Below are positions 44,103 through 54,739 of a stretch of DNA of 64,000 nt, one piece after another (position 1 is the first letter of the stretch; the number at the start of each line of letters is the position of its first letter). Under the pieces are notes generated by a model, which saw only the letters and a list, made by a program, of their open reading frames with translations, was not told the DNA's origin and made no database searches. The stretch covers positions 64,603,572-64,667,571 of the forward strand of contig CP092863.1 of the NCBI GenBank assembly GCA_030710605.1. The letters are read 5' to 3'. The DNA comes from Cordylochernes scorpioides. Its lineage: Eukaryota; Arthropoda; Arachnida; Pseudoscorpiones; Chernetidae. Both the position numbers and the translations under genes were made by a program.

Positions 44103-45965
44103 TACTAGCGGACGTACCCGGCTTCGCCCGGGTTTTACCCGAGTAAATGTTTGTCTAACGAATTTCTCGATTAGCCTTGGAATTGTATCATCATTCTTGT
44201 CTCAAATAAAGTGCCATGTCGATAAATGATAAAACTAACTTTGACTTGTGCGCAAAATTCCCACGCTCTACGGGCGGAGATCAGAGCTTGGTTAAGTGGA
44301 TTCGTCAGTGTAGAGGACAAAACGTTCCGTCGGCGGTTTCATGTTCAAGTCTTTCACGCAGTCTCTTGGGATTAAAGGATTTGCTTCAAGCGAGGGGTGG
44401 CTCTCAAATCATTAAAAAAAAACGACATGGGATATCATTTAATGCTGTCTAAAGGGGGTTAAGAGAGCAGTCTCTTTCAAATGAAAAATGCTTTAATTAA
44501 GCATACGTTTAAAGTATAATATATGAGAGAGGCAAACTTAGAGGTTGTTGACGCTGCAAATTCCCCAGAGAGAGTGTTTTTGTTGCATCATGCTGTGACT
44601 CACACGATGACCCAAGGTCATCAGGGGTGGAGCAGCAAACCTAAGCCTATCTCCGTCTCAATGGTGGCGCTGCTTGCGAGTTAAATTTACAAATCTGCAA
44701 ATAACTCTAAGGATATTCAAGAAATTATTTTTCAAAAACCTTACCGGGGATATACCTAATAATATCCCAAAATTTCACGGCGATTGGATGTATGGTTTTT
44801 GAATCTATAGAGTACACACAGACAGACAGACATTCATTTTTATATATATACTAGAGGATGTACCGGGCTTCGCCCGGGTTTTACCCGAGTAAAGGTTTGT
44901 CTAACGAATCTCTCGATAAAGTGAACATTTTTTCCCGGTCCCTTGAAAAATACTCGATAAGTTGAATAAAATCAATATTAATTGGTTCCCTAGGTAATTG
45001 GAAGTTAAAGGAATAGTATCTTGCTTTGGAATTGTATCATTATTCTTGTCTCAAATAAATTGCCGTGTCATCCTGAATTTTGTCTTTCCTAATTTTCTAC
45101 ATTACAAAATCATCGTATCATCATGATAATATTTAGAGCAGATTGTTGAATTATAACAGATAAATTAGAATATTTATCTTGATTATTTTTAGGCGAAAAG
45201 TTATTTCAAAAATTTTATTTGCTAGAAACCTTCCCAGTACTATACTAAATAACTTCCCAAAGTTTCATGGCGTTCCAATGAGTGGTTTGGTCAGGCATAA
45301 CAATTCTCTATAAACTTATAAAAAAAATAATAGATATATTTTGATAATTTGAAACTCGGAAATTTGAATCTCTCGATAAAGTGATCATTTTTTCCCGGTC
45401 CCTGTGTGCCGTGGCATTCTGAATTTTGTCTTTCCTAATTTTCTACATTACAAAATCATTGTTTTATCTAGTAAACATTTTTTCCCGGTGCCTTTAAAAA
45501 TACACGATAAGTTGAATAAAATCATGGTCGTTTACGGAAGATGGACGAAGTTCCCGGAGGTCATCTTGAGCAAGCCCCCGCGAGGCTTTTTTTCTTGTCT
45601 ACTTGGCACAGCTGTCACCAACTCTGCCCCCGCGCGCCAGGACATCTTGACCCCTCTGATTGGTCGGTGGGTACTTGGACTGTCCATCCGGCCGGCCGCC
45701 GGACGATTACATTCTCTCGACAGGGGGTGGGGCAGACCTAAGCCTATTTCCGTCACAAGGTGGCGCTGCTTGCGAGCTAAAGCTACAAATCTGCAAATAA
45801 CTCTAAGGATATTCAAGATATTCAAGAAATTATTTTTCGAAAACCTTTCCGGGGATATACCTAATAATATCACAAAATTTCACGGCGATTGGATGTATGG
45901 TTTTTGAATCTATAGAGTACACACACACACACACACAGACATTCATTTATATATATATATATAGA
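44103..45965 (+). mobile_element. Two Rt-C repeats in tandem
   Basis: Each unit starts CTAG(C/A)GGA(C/T)GTACC with CGGCTTCGCCCGGGTTTTAC and ends near GGATGTATGGTTTTTGAATC, an ACACACAGACAGACAG-type run and TATATATATA. Units are about 44103-44850 and 44852-45965. The second holds an open frame of 167 codons (45404-45907) and the first one of 78 codons; neither matches a protein I know. Such ends are widespread in arthropod repeats, but I cannot assign the class. Confidence 0.5.
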
Positions 45966-46094
45966 CTAGACGTATGACCCGGCTTCGCCCGAGAATTCCC
46001 CCGATGGCTATTTCTTTTTTTCATTTGAAAAACTTTTTTTTACGCGGAGTAATCCGGAATGGAATGAATACCCAAATATGGCCATTTTTTATAA

Positions 46095-46164
46095 GAATCG
46101 GTGGTTCAGTGGTAGAATGCTCGCCTGCCACGCAGACGGCTCGGGTTCGATTCCCGGCCGATGC
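46095..46164 (+). tRNA. tRNA-Gly(GCC)-like, left copy
   Basis: 70-nt cloverleaf with anticodon loop TGCCACG, A box TGGTTCAGTGG and perfect B box GGTTCGATTCC. The acceptor stem has one mismatch (GAATCGG against CCGATGC), and the anticodon stem is weakened. Followed by a T run. Likely a retroposon module or pseudogene. Confidence 0.55.
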
Positions 46165-46467
46165 ATTTTTTTTTTAATTTTTAAAACTCATTTATATTAT
46201 ATATAATATAAATATATATTATAATATCAACTATATTAATTAAATCAAATACCTAAACACTAATATAATACAATTTTTGCCATCACACACACTTTTTTCC
46301 TGTAGTTTATGTGTTACTTCTGTATTGCTATTCTATGGCACTTCTAATATTTATTATTGATGCACTTTCAGTATGAAGGAAATTGCAATCGGGGGAATTC
46401 TCGGGCGAAGCCGGGTCATACGACTAGTATATTATATAAATGAGTTTTAAAAATTGAAAAAAAAAAT

Positions 46468-46537
46468 GCATCGGCCGGGAATCAAACCTGGGCCGCCCGC
46501 GTGGCAGGCGAGCATTCTACCACTGAACCACCGATGC
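46468..46537 (-). tRNA. tRNA-Gly(GCC)-like, right copy
   Basis: Acceptor (GCATCGG/CCGATGC) and anticodon arms are perfect. The T-arm has an A:C mismatch and loop TTTGATT, losing the conserved C56. It is complementary in damage to the left copy, whose T-arm is intact. Confidence 0.6.
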
Positions 46538-46784
46538 GTATAAAAAATGGCCATATTTGGGTATTCATTCCATTCCGGATTACTCCGCGTAAAAAAAAAA
46601 GTTCTTCAAATGAAAAAAAGAAATAGCCAAAAATACTAATCAAAATGTAGCCGAAAATTTTCCTCAGGTTTATAAAAAGCGACATGCAAAATTTGGTACC
46701 AATTGGTTCAGTAGTTTTTGAGTTTATCGCGAAACAGACAGACAGACATTGACTTTTTATATATATAGAGATAGATAGATAAAA

Positions 46785-46895
46785 AAACAAGGTAATAAGA
46801 CCAAATCCAAATAAATAGTGTGACTTTTCTATAACAGTGTTGCTATTGAAACATTACATACTATTTATTTATTTGGATTTTGTCTTATTACCTTA
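46785..46895. repeat. Fb-H, minimal
   Basis: Reduced foldback: CAAGGTAATAAGACCAAATC / GATTTTGTCTTATTACCTT around a TAACAGTGTTGCTA centre with no CTGANGA. Confidence 0.5.
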
Positions 46896-46949
46896 TTTTT
46901 AGTAATGTCTTTTTTTTTTACATATCAAATATTATCTCCACAGACCTTA

Positions 46950-47060
46950 CTGTGCAATGATTAAAGTTATTGAATTAGAGGGCTTGGCTTATCAGTAGTG
47001 AACCCTCTCGGATGTTTCACCAAATTAATCTCCAGACCACTCTACTATTGTATTGGAATA
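46950..47060 (+). repeat. Fb-G-related fragment
   Basis: Contains GGCTTATCAGTAGTGAACCC, the reverse-strand Fb-G centre; arms not clear. Confidence 0.4.
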
Positions 47061-47130
47061 TACCCTGTATTTACTAAGGAAGGCAATTTAGAGGTGTTTA
47101 GGGAACCTGTGGACATAATTGTATATACAT

Positions 47131-47455
47131 ACAGTAGAATCTCCCTGTAAAGGACAACACCTAATTGCAGAGCCAAACTGTCTTTTAGGAAGAGGTGTCT
47201 TCTTACCGGAGAGTTGATAAATAGTAAAAATGGTAATTTTATAAATGAAAACTGTACTTTTTATAGAGGTGTCCTCTCATGGAGGTTCTACTGTATATAT
47301 ATACAGTATATACTCTCTACAAAGGACAGTTTTCATTTTGAAAAAGTACCATTTTTACTATTTCGTAACTCTCCTGTAAGAGGACACCGCTCTATAAAGG
47401 ACAATTTGGCTCTGCAATTAGGTGTTGTCCTTTACAGGGAGATTCTACTGTATAT
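47131..47455. mobile_element. Two adjacent MITE-P1 copies
   Basis: 47131-47296 and 47297-47455, each with ACAGTAGAATCTCC / TTCTACTGTATA-type ends, head to head around TATATATATACAGTATATAC. Confidence 0.6.
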
Positions 47456-47749
47456 ATATTAATGCAAAACATTTTAGCACAGTACACAATGGATACACCT
47501 CTTTTATAACAGCAACCATGTTATATTTCTAGATTCCCAAGCTTAAAGTCCCCTTTGTTTTAACCACGACTACAACACTAAATCTTGGTCGTAAATGGAA
47601 TTTTTATAGTTCTTTTATTATTATTATCTCTAGTACATGAGGTACAGGCATGATAATCATGTTTCTTTAGTACCAATTTCACCATCATAATGCACTCATT
47701 CCGTGTTAAAAAGGTCTGATTTACATATTAGGTTTCTCTTGGCACTGGT

Positions 47750-47957
47750 TTACACTCATGGACAAAACTTAAGGAAGTTGTACCTTTCAGCATGTATATC
47801 AGGATTCAGACAATAACTCAGAAATATATTACAGTGACCTTTATTAAATACATACCAGATAACCAAGTGTGACAAAATTACCTCTGCCTCTTTAATAGAT
47901 GACCAGGGATGTCAAAGACATTCCACTTCCTTAAGTTTTGTACCCATGAGCGTAATC
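47750..47957. mobile_element. MITE with CTCATGG termini
   Basis: About 205 bp, imperfect terminal inverted repeats TTTACACTCATGGACAAAAC / GTTTTGTACCCATGAGCGTAA extending through AAGGAAGT. No ORF. TA-rich ends suggest a Tc1/mariner-type parent (inference). Confidence 0.55.
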
Positions 47958-48014
47958 ACAAAAAATGGCTATTGGATAATAAAAATGCAATTGAATTTCC
48001 AGGTTAAAATCAAT

Positions 48015-48332
48015 ACAGTAGAACTACCTCTCTGTAAAGGACAACACCTAATTGCAGAGCCAAATTGTCCTTTAGGGAGAGGTGTCCTCTTACCAAAGAG
48101 TTGCTAAAGAGTAAAAATGGTAATTTTTCAAATGGAAACTGTCTTTTGTAGAGAGGTATCGGCTAGCGAGGTGTCCTCCAAAGGGAGGTTCTACTGTACC
48201 TTACAACGAGCCAGAGCTGTTGTAGTTACAGTAGAACCTCCATGAGAGGATACTCGCGCTAGAGGACACCTCTCTATAAAGGACATTTTGGCTTTGCAAT
48301 TAGGTGTCCTTTACAGGGAGGTTCTACTGTAT
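48015..48332. mobile_element. MITE-P1 copies
   Basis: 48015-48200 is complete; 48229-48332 is a shorter derivative that keeps both ends but has lost the centre. Confidence 0.6.
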
Positions 48333-48466
48333 TTTTACACACTGTTGGGATTGGATTAGGGCAATAATTGGAAGTTTTTTTTTAATTGTGTAAACCAGGG
48401 GGAGGGTTTAGAGGTGTGGTAGGAATTTGAGAATAGAAACAATGGTTTTACTGATATCTTACTCAC

Positions 48467-48512
48467 CATTCTGTACTCTCCGGCACTTGAGCAGTCTATA
48501 ATCTATCAGCTC
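48467..48512 (-). CDS. DUS2: DUS2 exon 2
   Basis: 46 bp, acceptor ggtgcag and donor gtgagt. Encodes ELIDYRLLKCRRVQN plus one base of the next codon; ELID is a conserved Dus2 motif right after the first barrel strand. Joins exon 1 in phase 0. Confidence 0.92.
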
Positions 48513-48719
48513 CTGCACCAAACACACAGTGTGAACCTGGGTAGTCAAGTGTTGTGCAAGGAAAGATACCATATCTCAACACACACATTTTTTGACATTT
48601 TATGACATTTTTTTTCTCAACAACAAATGGTGCGCTAGTGCATCATATTATAAATGTTCTAATAAAAGAAACAATTTAATATTTGCTGAAGAGCGATTGC
48701 TTGAAGCATATTATATATT

Positions 48720-49010
48720 TATAATTGTATGTAATTCTACTGTCCTCGAAGCTTATGTCCATAGTTCTTCTAAAATACCCATTCCAAGAGTCTAGTAACA
48801 GTATCACTATAAAAGGAAGTTCCAAAAATGCAATATAACAGCGGTATGGTAGATTAAACTGGCGAAACCGCTGGGAGGGTTCACCACTGACGAGCCAGGC
48901 CCTCCCATTAATTTTTCCATTGCAGTAAAGGCAGTAGAAATTGTTTCATTTTAAAAAGAATCTTACGCGTTTAAAATAGTTTTGAATTTTGATCAATTTT
49001 TGTCATTACT
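48720..49010 (-). repeat. Fb-G relative
   Basis: Has TGGCGAAACCGCTGGGAGGG and a TTCACCACTGACGAGCC centre flanked by TTCTACTGTCCTCGAAG- and TTGCAGTAAAGGCAGTAG-type arms. Confidence 0.45.
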
Positions 49011-49111
49011 GTAATGAGAAAAATAATGGAAAAGGCTTGGTTATGATCATTGGTGAACATTTATAAAACCTTTTAGTAAGGAGAGACACAGTTTAATTTT
49101 TTTTTTTATTC

Positions 49112-49265
49112 AAAAAAATACAAGAAAATAAGACCTAATCCAAATAATTTTATTCTTTTGTCTGATGATGGTAACAATACTGTTACCGAAACGCCACACA
49201 CTATTTATTTATTTGGATTAGGTCTTATTTTCTTCTATAATTTATAATCCAAATTGTGCTTTATT
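49112..49265 (+). repeat. Fb-H with intact helix-II-like stem
   Basis: 49162-49195: CTGATGA, T, perfect GGTAAC/GTTACC stem, GAAAC, then GCC where other copies have GTC. The left half is truncated. Confidence 0.6.
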
Positions 49266-49671
49266 ATTATTTGACATATAAATGGTCCTAATGCCTTGCG
49301 GATCAACAATTGCATTACTTCTGTCAAAATCCATGTACCAAATGTACCATTTATTCAAAAACAACAACAAAAAGCCTTTTATTAAGGTCCATTGCCCTGT
49401 ATGGATTCGCCACACAACAACAAAATAATACAGTAATTTTTTCCTCCCTTTCCCCTTGTGCACGTGAGTCTTTGTTTGAAATGGGATTTATTTACACATC
49501 TGTTCTAAAACTTTCCTCACTACCTCTTTTGTGTATGAATCTATTTACAATTGATCTGTAGAAATTATAGAGTTCTATTGATATATTTTTATTTTCTGAA
49601 ATAGTTCTCAGCGTCTTCAGTGGGTTGCTAAGTCTCCAGAAGTAACATTTACTCTCAGTATTATAAAAAGG

Positions 49672-49825
49672 CACAATTTGGATTATAGATTAAAAACACA
49701 AGGTAATAAGACCAAATCTAAATAAATAAATAGTGTTTAATGTTTCGATTAACAGCATTGTTACCGAAACGTCACACACTATTTATTTATTTGGATTTGG
49801 TCTTATTACCTTGTGTTTCAGTATT
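49672..49825. repeat. Fb-H, centre shortened
   Basis: Both arms present; the right half reads TTGTTACCGAAACGTCACAC, while the CTGANGA side is lost. Confidence 0.55.
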
Positions 49826-49881
49826 ATAATTTATTATATATTTAGTTCTTTTAATAGCTTTTTAGATTTTATTTTTATTTT

Positions 49882-50188
49882 TTTACTTATCCCTAGTACA
49901 TGTGGTACAGGCCATGATAATCATGGTAGGTAGAAGTAGGCAGTGCTTTTACTGTAAATACACCACATGTCTACACACGTGAAAAGCAGTTTGATTTTTG
50001 CACTTACAAATGTGCCAGAGCCCCGTTTGGTTACTTGCACTCGCTGGTGGGGTTGGACTTTTGCAAGAATCGGGGGCCATTGGAGCATTTTTTTTTTTAA
50101 ATCAGAAAAATTTCCCAATGCGGTAATCGAACCCGAGTTGTAGCGGTCGAAAACCAAAGGTTTAGACCATCTTTCCAATAACCCCCAG
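49882..50188 (-). repeat. SINE-A copy
   Basis: Minus strand, GCTCCAATGGCCCCCGATTC body intact, B box mutated. A short head fragment lies again at 50470-50520. Confidence 0.75.
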
Positions 50189-50277
50189 ATTTTATTTAAT
50201 TTTTTAAAATTAAAAACAAAGTTTTTATAATATATATATTGATGAGACAGGGATGTAATACTCAGAAAGTTTATTTG

Positions 50278-50465
50278 GTGCAGTGCTGGACTTATGGTCC
50301 AGTCCAGGAAGGTCATGATGTTAGGGGTCTCGTTGGGCTGGTTATAGGAGGGGACAGAATTGTTTAACATGTCCTGCCTTAGTTACAGCTCCATCCCCTC
50401 CTACAACCGGCCTGACAAGACCCTGAACATCATGACTTTCCTGGACTGGACCATGAGCCTAGCAC
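50278..50465. other. Coding-like inverted repeat, origin unknown
   Basis: Two arms of about 80 bp (50278-50360 reverse, 50378-50462 forward) differ at many third positions yet read the same peptide: SVPSYNQPNETPNIMTFLDW on the minus strand and SIPSYNRPDKTLNIMTFLDW on the plus. I do not recognise the family. Could be pieces of an exon or of a retroelement ORF. Confidence 0.35.
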
Positions 50466-50639
50466 TGCGAGTCGTAGTGGTCAAAAAACAACGGTTTTGA
50501 CCATCCTTCCACTGACCCCCAGATTTTATTTAATTTTTAAAAATAATAAAAACTTTAAAATTATGGGCTTTTTTTTTTTAAATTATAAACAAGGTTTTTA
50601 TAATATGATGCATTACCATGGCATCTGTTATAGGAAATT

Positions 50640-50760
50640 GAAACTAGCGAAACCACTGGGAGGGTTCACCATTGATGAGCCAGTACCTTCCATTAATTTA
50701 TCATTACAGTAAGGACAGGAGAAAATTGTTTTATTTTAAAAAGAATCATACATGTCAGAA
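50640..50760. repeat. Fb-G fragment
   Basis: GCGAAACCACTGGGAGGG then TTCACCATTGATGAGCC, and a TTACAGTAAGGACAGGAG arm. The following stretch (50760-51210) shows only AT-rich intron sequence. Confidence 0.4.
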
Positions 50761-51161
50761 ATAGTTTAAATTTCTTCAAACATGATTTTTGTTTCTTTGT
50801 TATATATGTACATAGTTTTTTTTTTACAATTTATTTTTCAATTTTATAACCTTAGCTTCTGATTTGTTACTAAGTATTTTCTATGTTTGTTAAATTAAGA
50901 GGTAAAGTTAGGTAAAAGTTAGCTTCTGATTATGTTCTGGTTAGATGACCTTGTATGCCATTTAATTCAAAAAACTTGACACATGAAAATGTGCAGAATG
51001 CATTGGATTTTAGATGAAAGAAATGAGTTGTCCCTGCTTCTACTTATCCCTTAGTTACTCCATCTAGTTTTATGTATACTAGTCTATTTAAGTGTATCGC
51101 ACAAACTTCACCATCTGGATTCGGTCTTGGTTTTCTTTTGAAATTGTGCGCATATAAATTA

Positions 51162-51359
<198 letters not shown>

Positions 51360-51737
51360 CTAATAAATCTAATATTAATGTCTTGTCGTAGGCTTAAATG
51401 TTCTAAGAAACATATTTTTTTAATTAAAGGGAATGAAAAGTGAAATAAATTCTGAAGAGTAGACTACAAACGTGTTAAACCTCATGTTTACAAATAATCT
51501 GCAATTTAGCGCCGCCTAGCGTTTTTTAATAAATATTTATTTAAAAAAATATTATTTAAAAAAAAATCTAATATGAAGTGTAAATAATAATCATAAAATT
51601 CTTTACACACACTCTCTTTAAATATTTTATTACTATATATATTTCCATAATATATATTACTTTTAATTCAAAATTATTTTTAAGCAAAAAAAAAAAAATC
51701 CTCAAAATCCACAAAAAGGTCTCATAACTCAAACTAA

Positions 51738-52007
51738 TAATGCGTCAAAAAGTAACTATTCCCCAGGGAGTTATCTCCCTGAAACCTGAAATATATATAT
51801 ATATGGTATAAAAGGTGGGGAAATGAACACACTACGAGTTTGAAGAGGAACCAGGGCAACCAGGGAGAGAGAGACCAACCGGCACAGCTGAGCGGCCGTT
51901 TGTGTCGCACACAATCACCAACTGTCTTGAAAGTCCCAAGGTGTTAACTGACGGACCCCAGTGGTCGTCCCTTGGAATCTCGCTGGACTTTACAATTTAT
52001 AATTACA
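51738..52007 (+). promoter_or_regulatory. TATA-box segment; possible solo LTR or divergent promoter
   Basis: A clear GGTATAAAAGG box at 51805-51815 stands 450 bp upstream of DUS2, pointing away from it, followed by an unusually GC-rich stretch for this window (to about 51995). ACTAA occurs on both sides (51733-51737, 52008-52012), which would fit a 5-bp TSD of a 270-bp solo LTR, though the ends (TAATG...TTACA) are not the standard TG...CA. Alternatively, this is the start of a neighbouring non-coding or unrecognised transcript. Confidence 0.3.
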
Positions 52008-52012
52008 ACTAA

Positions 52013-52894
52013 GAGAGGAAAAAAGCTGCTAAGTAGCAAAACATGTAAAATAATAATCTGCTGATTAATTTTTAAATATCTGTTTTGCCATTTCTAAATG
52101 AGATTCATATAAACATTACATTTCAATTAATATTAAACAATTTATTGGATGAGTAATTATAAAATGAATTTATACATTGATATATTTTAATAAATGACTC
52201 AAATTAAAACAATATACCACACATATAAATCCATTTTCCCAATCCTGCCGCCTTCCTAATATTACTGAGATAATTGAATTTTCGCTTTAAAATATTTTCC
52301 ATCTATGAACCAGTTTTAATAATACAAAATAATTGGGCTCTCTACAAGAGTTGTGAACTCATACTATGTTGATTGTTCAGAATTCCAATAGCACATGCAA
52401 ACCCTAAATCACCTGTCAGAATGGAGATAGAGGAGCCAGGTGTAGATGAGTTCCACTTGCTCAAGCAGTGATGAGCCATACCACTATCAAGAGTTGCACT
52501 TGGATATATGAAGATGTTAGGACACATTGTGACCTTTGCATTTTAGTATGCCACGATTCACCCAAAATCCACCTAACCTAATCATGGCCCACCCCCCTCT
52601 AAGCCAGTTTCTGAAATGGACTAAGACACCCCTTCCTTGTGGTTGAACCATCTGATTTATGGTGGCTGACTTGATCCCACCAGTACCAAGCTTACTCAAG
52701 CATACTGAAAACCTATGAAAAATCCACAGAAAAATGGTGACTGATATCATCATCTTTAGGCTGAACACCAGCTCCACCACGAGCCCTAAACTTTCCCAAG
52801 CTGACCCCAAGATGTCCAGGTCCCCATGTTTATTTTATATTTTGAAATATTTTCAATACTTTCTATATATGATTCACTAGCGCGCCATCTGTTA
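52013..52894. other. No recognised feature
   Basis: AT-rich to 52340, then a more balanced stretch (52340-52830) with open frames of 61 and 97 codons on the minus strand. The composition suggests a decayed coding or retroposed sequence, but I cannot name it. Confidence 0.4.
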
Positions 52895-53116
52895 TCAAAA
52901 TTCAAAACTAATTTGAAGGCGTAAGATTCTTTTTGATATTGAACAATTTCTACTGCCCTTACTGCAATGGAAATATTTAAACTGGCGAAACCGCTGAGAG
53001 GGTTCACCACTGATGAGCCAGGCCCTCTCATTAAATATTTCCATTGCAGTAAGGGCAGTAGAAATTGTTTAATATCAAAAAGAATCTAACGCCTTTAAAA
53101 TAGTTTTGAATTTTGA
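52895..53116. repeat. Fb-G, best-preserved foldback
   Basis: Nearly perfect 86-bp arms (52895-52980 and 53031-53116) containing CAAAATTCAAAACTA, ATTCTTTTTGATATT and TACTGCCCTTACTGCAATGG, around a 50-bp centre with TGGCGAAACCGCTGAGAGGG and CACTGATGAGCCAGGCCCTC. The whole single strand would fold into a long hairpin. No ORF. Confidence 0.7.
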
Positions 53117-54058
53117 CTTTTTATATATATTTATTTCGGCATTTATCTTTAATATTTATTTTTATTTGTGTACATTGAAAGTTTTTATTAGTCTGAATAA
53201 AATCTGTTTAGCTGAAAAAGAGTGGTTAATTCCCCCTTTATCACTTTTTTTTCTGGATGGTACTGCTTTTGGTCTCTACATGTGCCATAGAAGAATAAAT
53301 TTGAGGTTGGCAGCAGCCACTGGCGACCACCTTTTTTAACTTGTAGAGATCAGAAAACAATTTAAAGTAACAGCAATGATAAAATAAACCATCTCATTCT
53401 TTGAATATAACAAGAGGAAGGCAACACACAAAATCATCATTACTTAACAATATCAAAGGGCACTTTATCATCTTATATAATCTTTAGCATGATATCAAAT
53501 TAGCGAAGAAAATAAACAATCAAAATCAGATTAAGGGACCAACAAAATATGTAAATGTTAATATACATACTTAAAATATTTTGTCATTACAAATATACTA
53601 GCGCTGCAGCCTACTAAAGAGGAATCGGCTATAAATAAAAGAAGTTATACTATTCATAAACCCTCTTATAATTATTTCATGGCCATAGTGGAATTTAAGC
53701 TATTTTTAGGCAGCAATTTTTAATTTGGTTTACTTCTACTCTCTATTTTATCCTGAAATCGAGCGCCACTCTCAATAAGACACCTGCAATGGAGGCCAAG
53801 AAACAGTTTATTCACAACCACTCAAAATACCTTACAGGAGAATCGCTTTTATCCTTTCTATCAAAGCTCAATAATGGAAAGATCGTTGCTACATTACTCA
53901 CTGTCCATGGTGGTCACATTCTGGTGAATCTCGCATACTTGCATATTGACCTTGATCCAAATCTGACCTAAATGCCTGTGTTGTCTTGTCTTAAATTTGA
54001 AAAAGAAAGACAATACAAGGTCCCGATGGCTTAACCTGAACTATAAGCTCCTAGCTTT
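53117..54058. other. No recognised gene
   Basis: AT-rich sequence. A 60-codon frame at 53789-53971 (MEAKKQFIHNHSKYLTGESL...) has no family signature I know and no obvious upstream exon; I would not annotate it as a gene. Confidence 0.4.
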
Positions 54059-54063
54059 ACAGT

Positions 54064-54284
54064 TGTTGAAGTTTGAGATTGATTCAAGGAATAAAAAGAT
54101 TATTTATTAAACAAAGTAACTTAAAACAAGATGTTAAAGTAGCAACATTTTAAAGGCAAAAAGATATAGGAAGGCGAGAGACAAAGACTGAATATATTGA
54201 CGTCGACTGCAGCGCCGCCGCGGCCGTTGATTGGTCGATCCTCCAATGCTCCATGATTGGTCGATTTTGATCGCTATTCCAACA
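54064..54284 (-). repeat. Copia 3' LTR
   Basis: Starts (minus strand) TGTTGGAATAGCGATC; contains a GC-rich GCGGCCGCGGCGGCGC stretch. Nearly identical to 58295-58515. Confidence 0.88.
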
Positions 54285-54684
54285 CTCCCTCTCGATCCAA
54301 AATGTTCAGTAGACCTCTTAAGTAGTGGAATTTGTTTCGTGGAAGAGGTTTAGTCATTATATCAGCTAGCTGTTCTGAGCTGCAAACATGATGCACTTTA
54401 AGTTCACCTTCTTCATGTTTGGATCTAATGAAGTGGTAGCGAACATCAATATGTTTCGTTCGTTTGTGGAATACTGGATTTTCAACAAGTTTTATTGCTG
54501 CTTGGTTGTCGATATAAAGTTCAGTTTCTTTAGTAATATCACAGCCGATGCCCTGTAGAAGTCTTCTGATCCAAATCAATTCCTTAGCAGCACTGCAGGC
54601 AGCGATGTATTCACTTTCGGTGGTTGAAAGTGCGATAATTGGTTGTCGTTGGCTTGCCCAAGAAACAGTTCCTCCGTTCATCAT
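54274..54684 (-). pseudogene. Copia RNase H
   Basis: 136-codon frame holding the C-terminal RNase H: SWASQRQPIIALSTTESEYI, AACSAAKELIW, ELYIDNQAAIKL and KRTKHIDVRYHFIR. It continues the RT frame after a frameshift near 54770 and ends just inside the 3' LTR. Confidence 0.88.
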
Positions 54685-54739
54685 GAAGGCATAACCAGTC
54701 GTACTTTTTCTAGAGTCAACATCACGAGCAAAATCACTA

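Larger units (their letters stand above)
45966..46785. mobile_element. Palindromic pair of tRNA-Gly-bearing repeats
   Basis: Two inverted copies. Each contains GGAGTAATCCGGAATGGAAT, then AAATATGGCCATTTTTTATA, a tRNA-Gly(GCC)-like sequence, and an Rt-C-type end (GACCCGGCTTCGCCCGAGAA). The right copy is longer and ends with CAGACAGACAGACATTGAC and TATATATAGAG at 46740-46775. Confidence 0.55.

Noticed and set aside
45404-45907. 167-codon open frame in the second Rt-C repeat
   Set aside because: Opposite-strand frame of similar length overlaps it, the first Rt-C copy does not preserve it, and no domain is visible.
52981-53030. Fb-G centre has GGCGAAAC and CTGATGAGCC, which could pair as helix II of a circularly permuted hammerhead
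   Set aside because: Only four bases separate the possible cleavage position from CTGATGA, so helix I cannot form, and the bases after GAAAC do not pair to make helix III. I treat it as chance.
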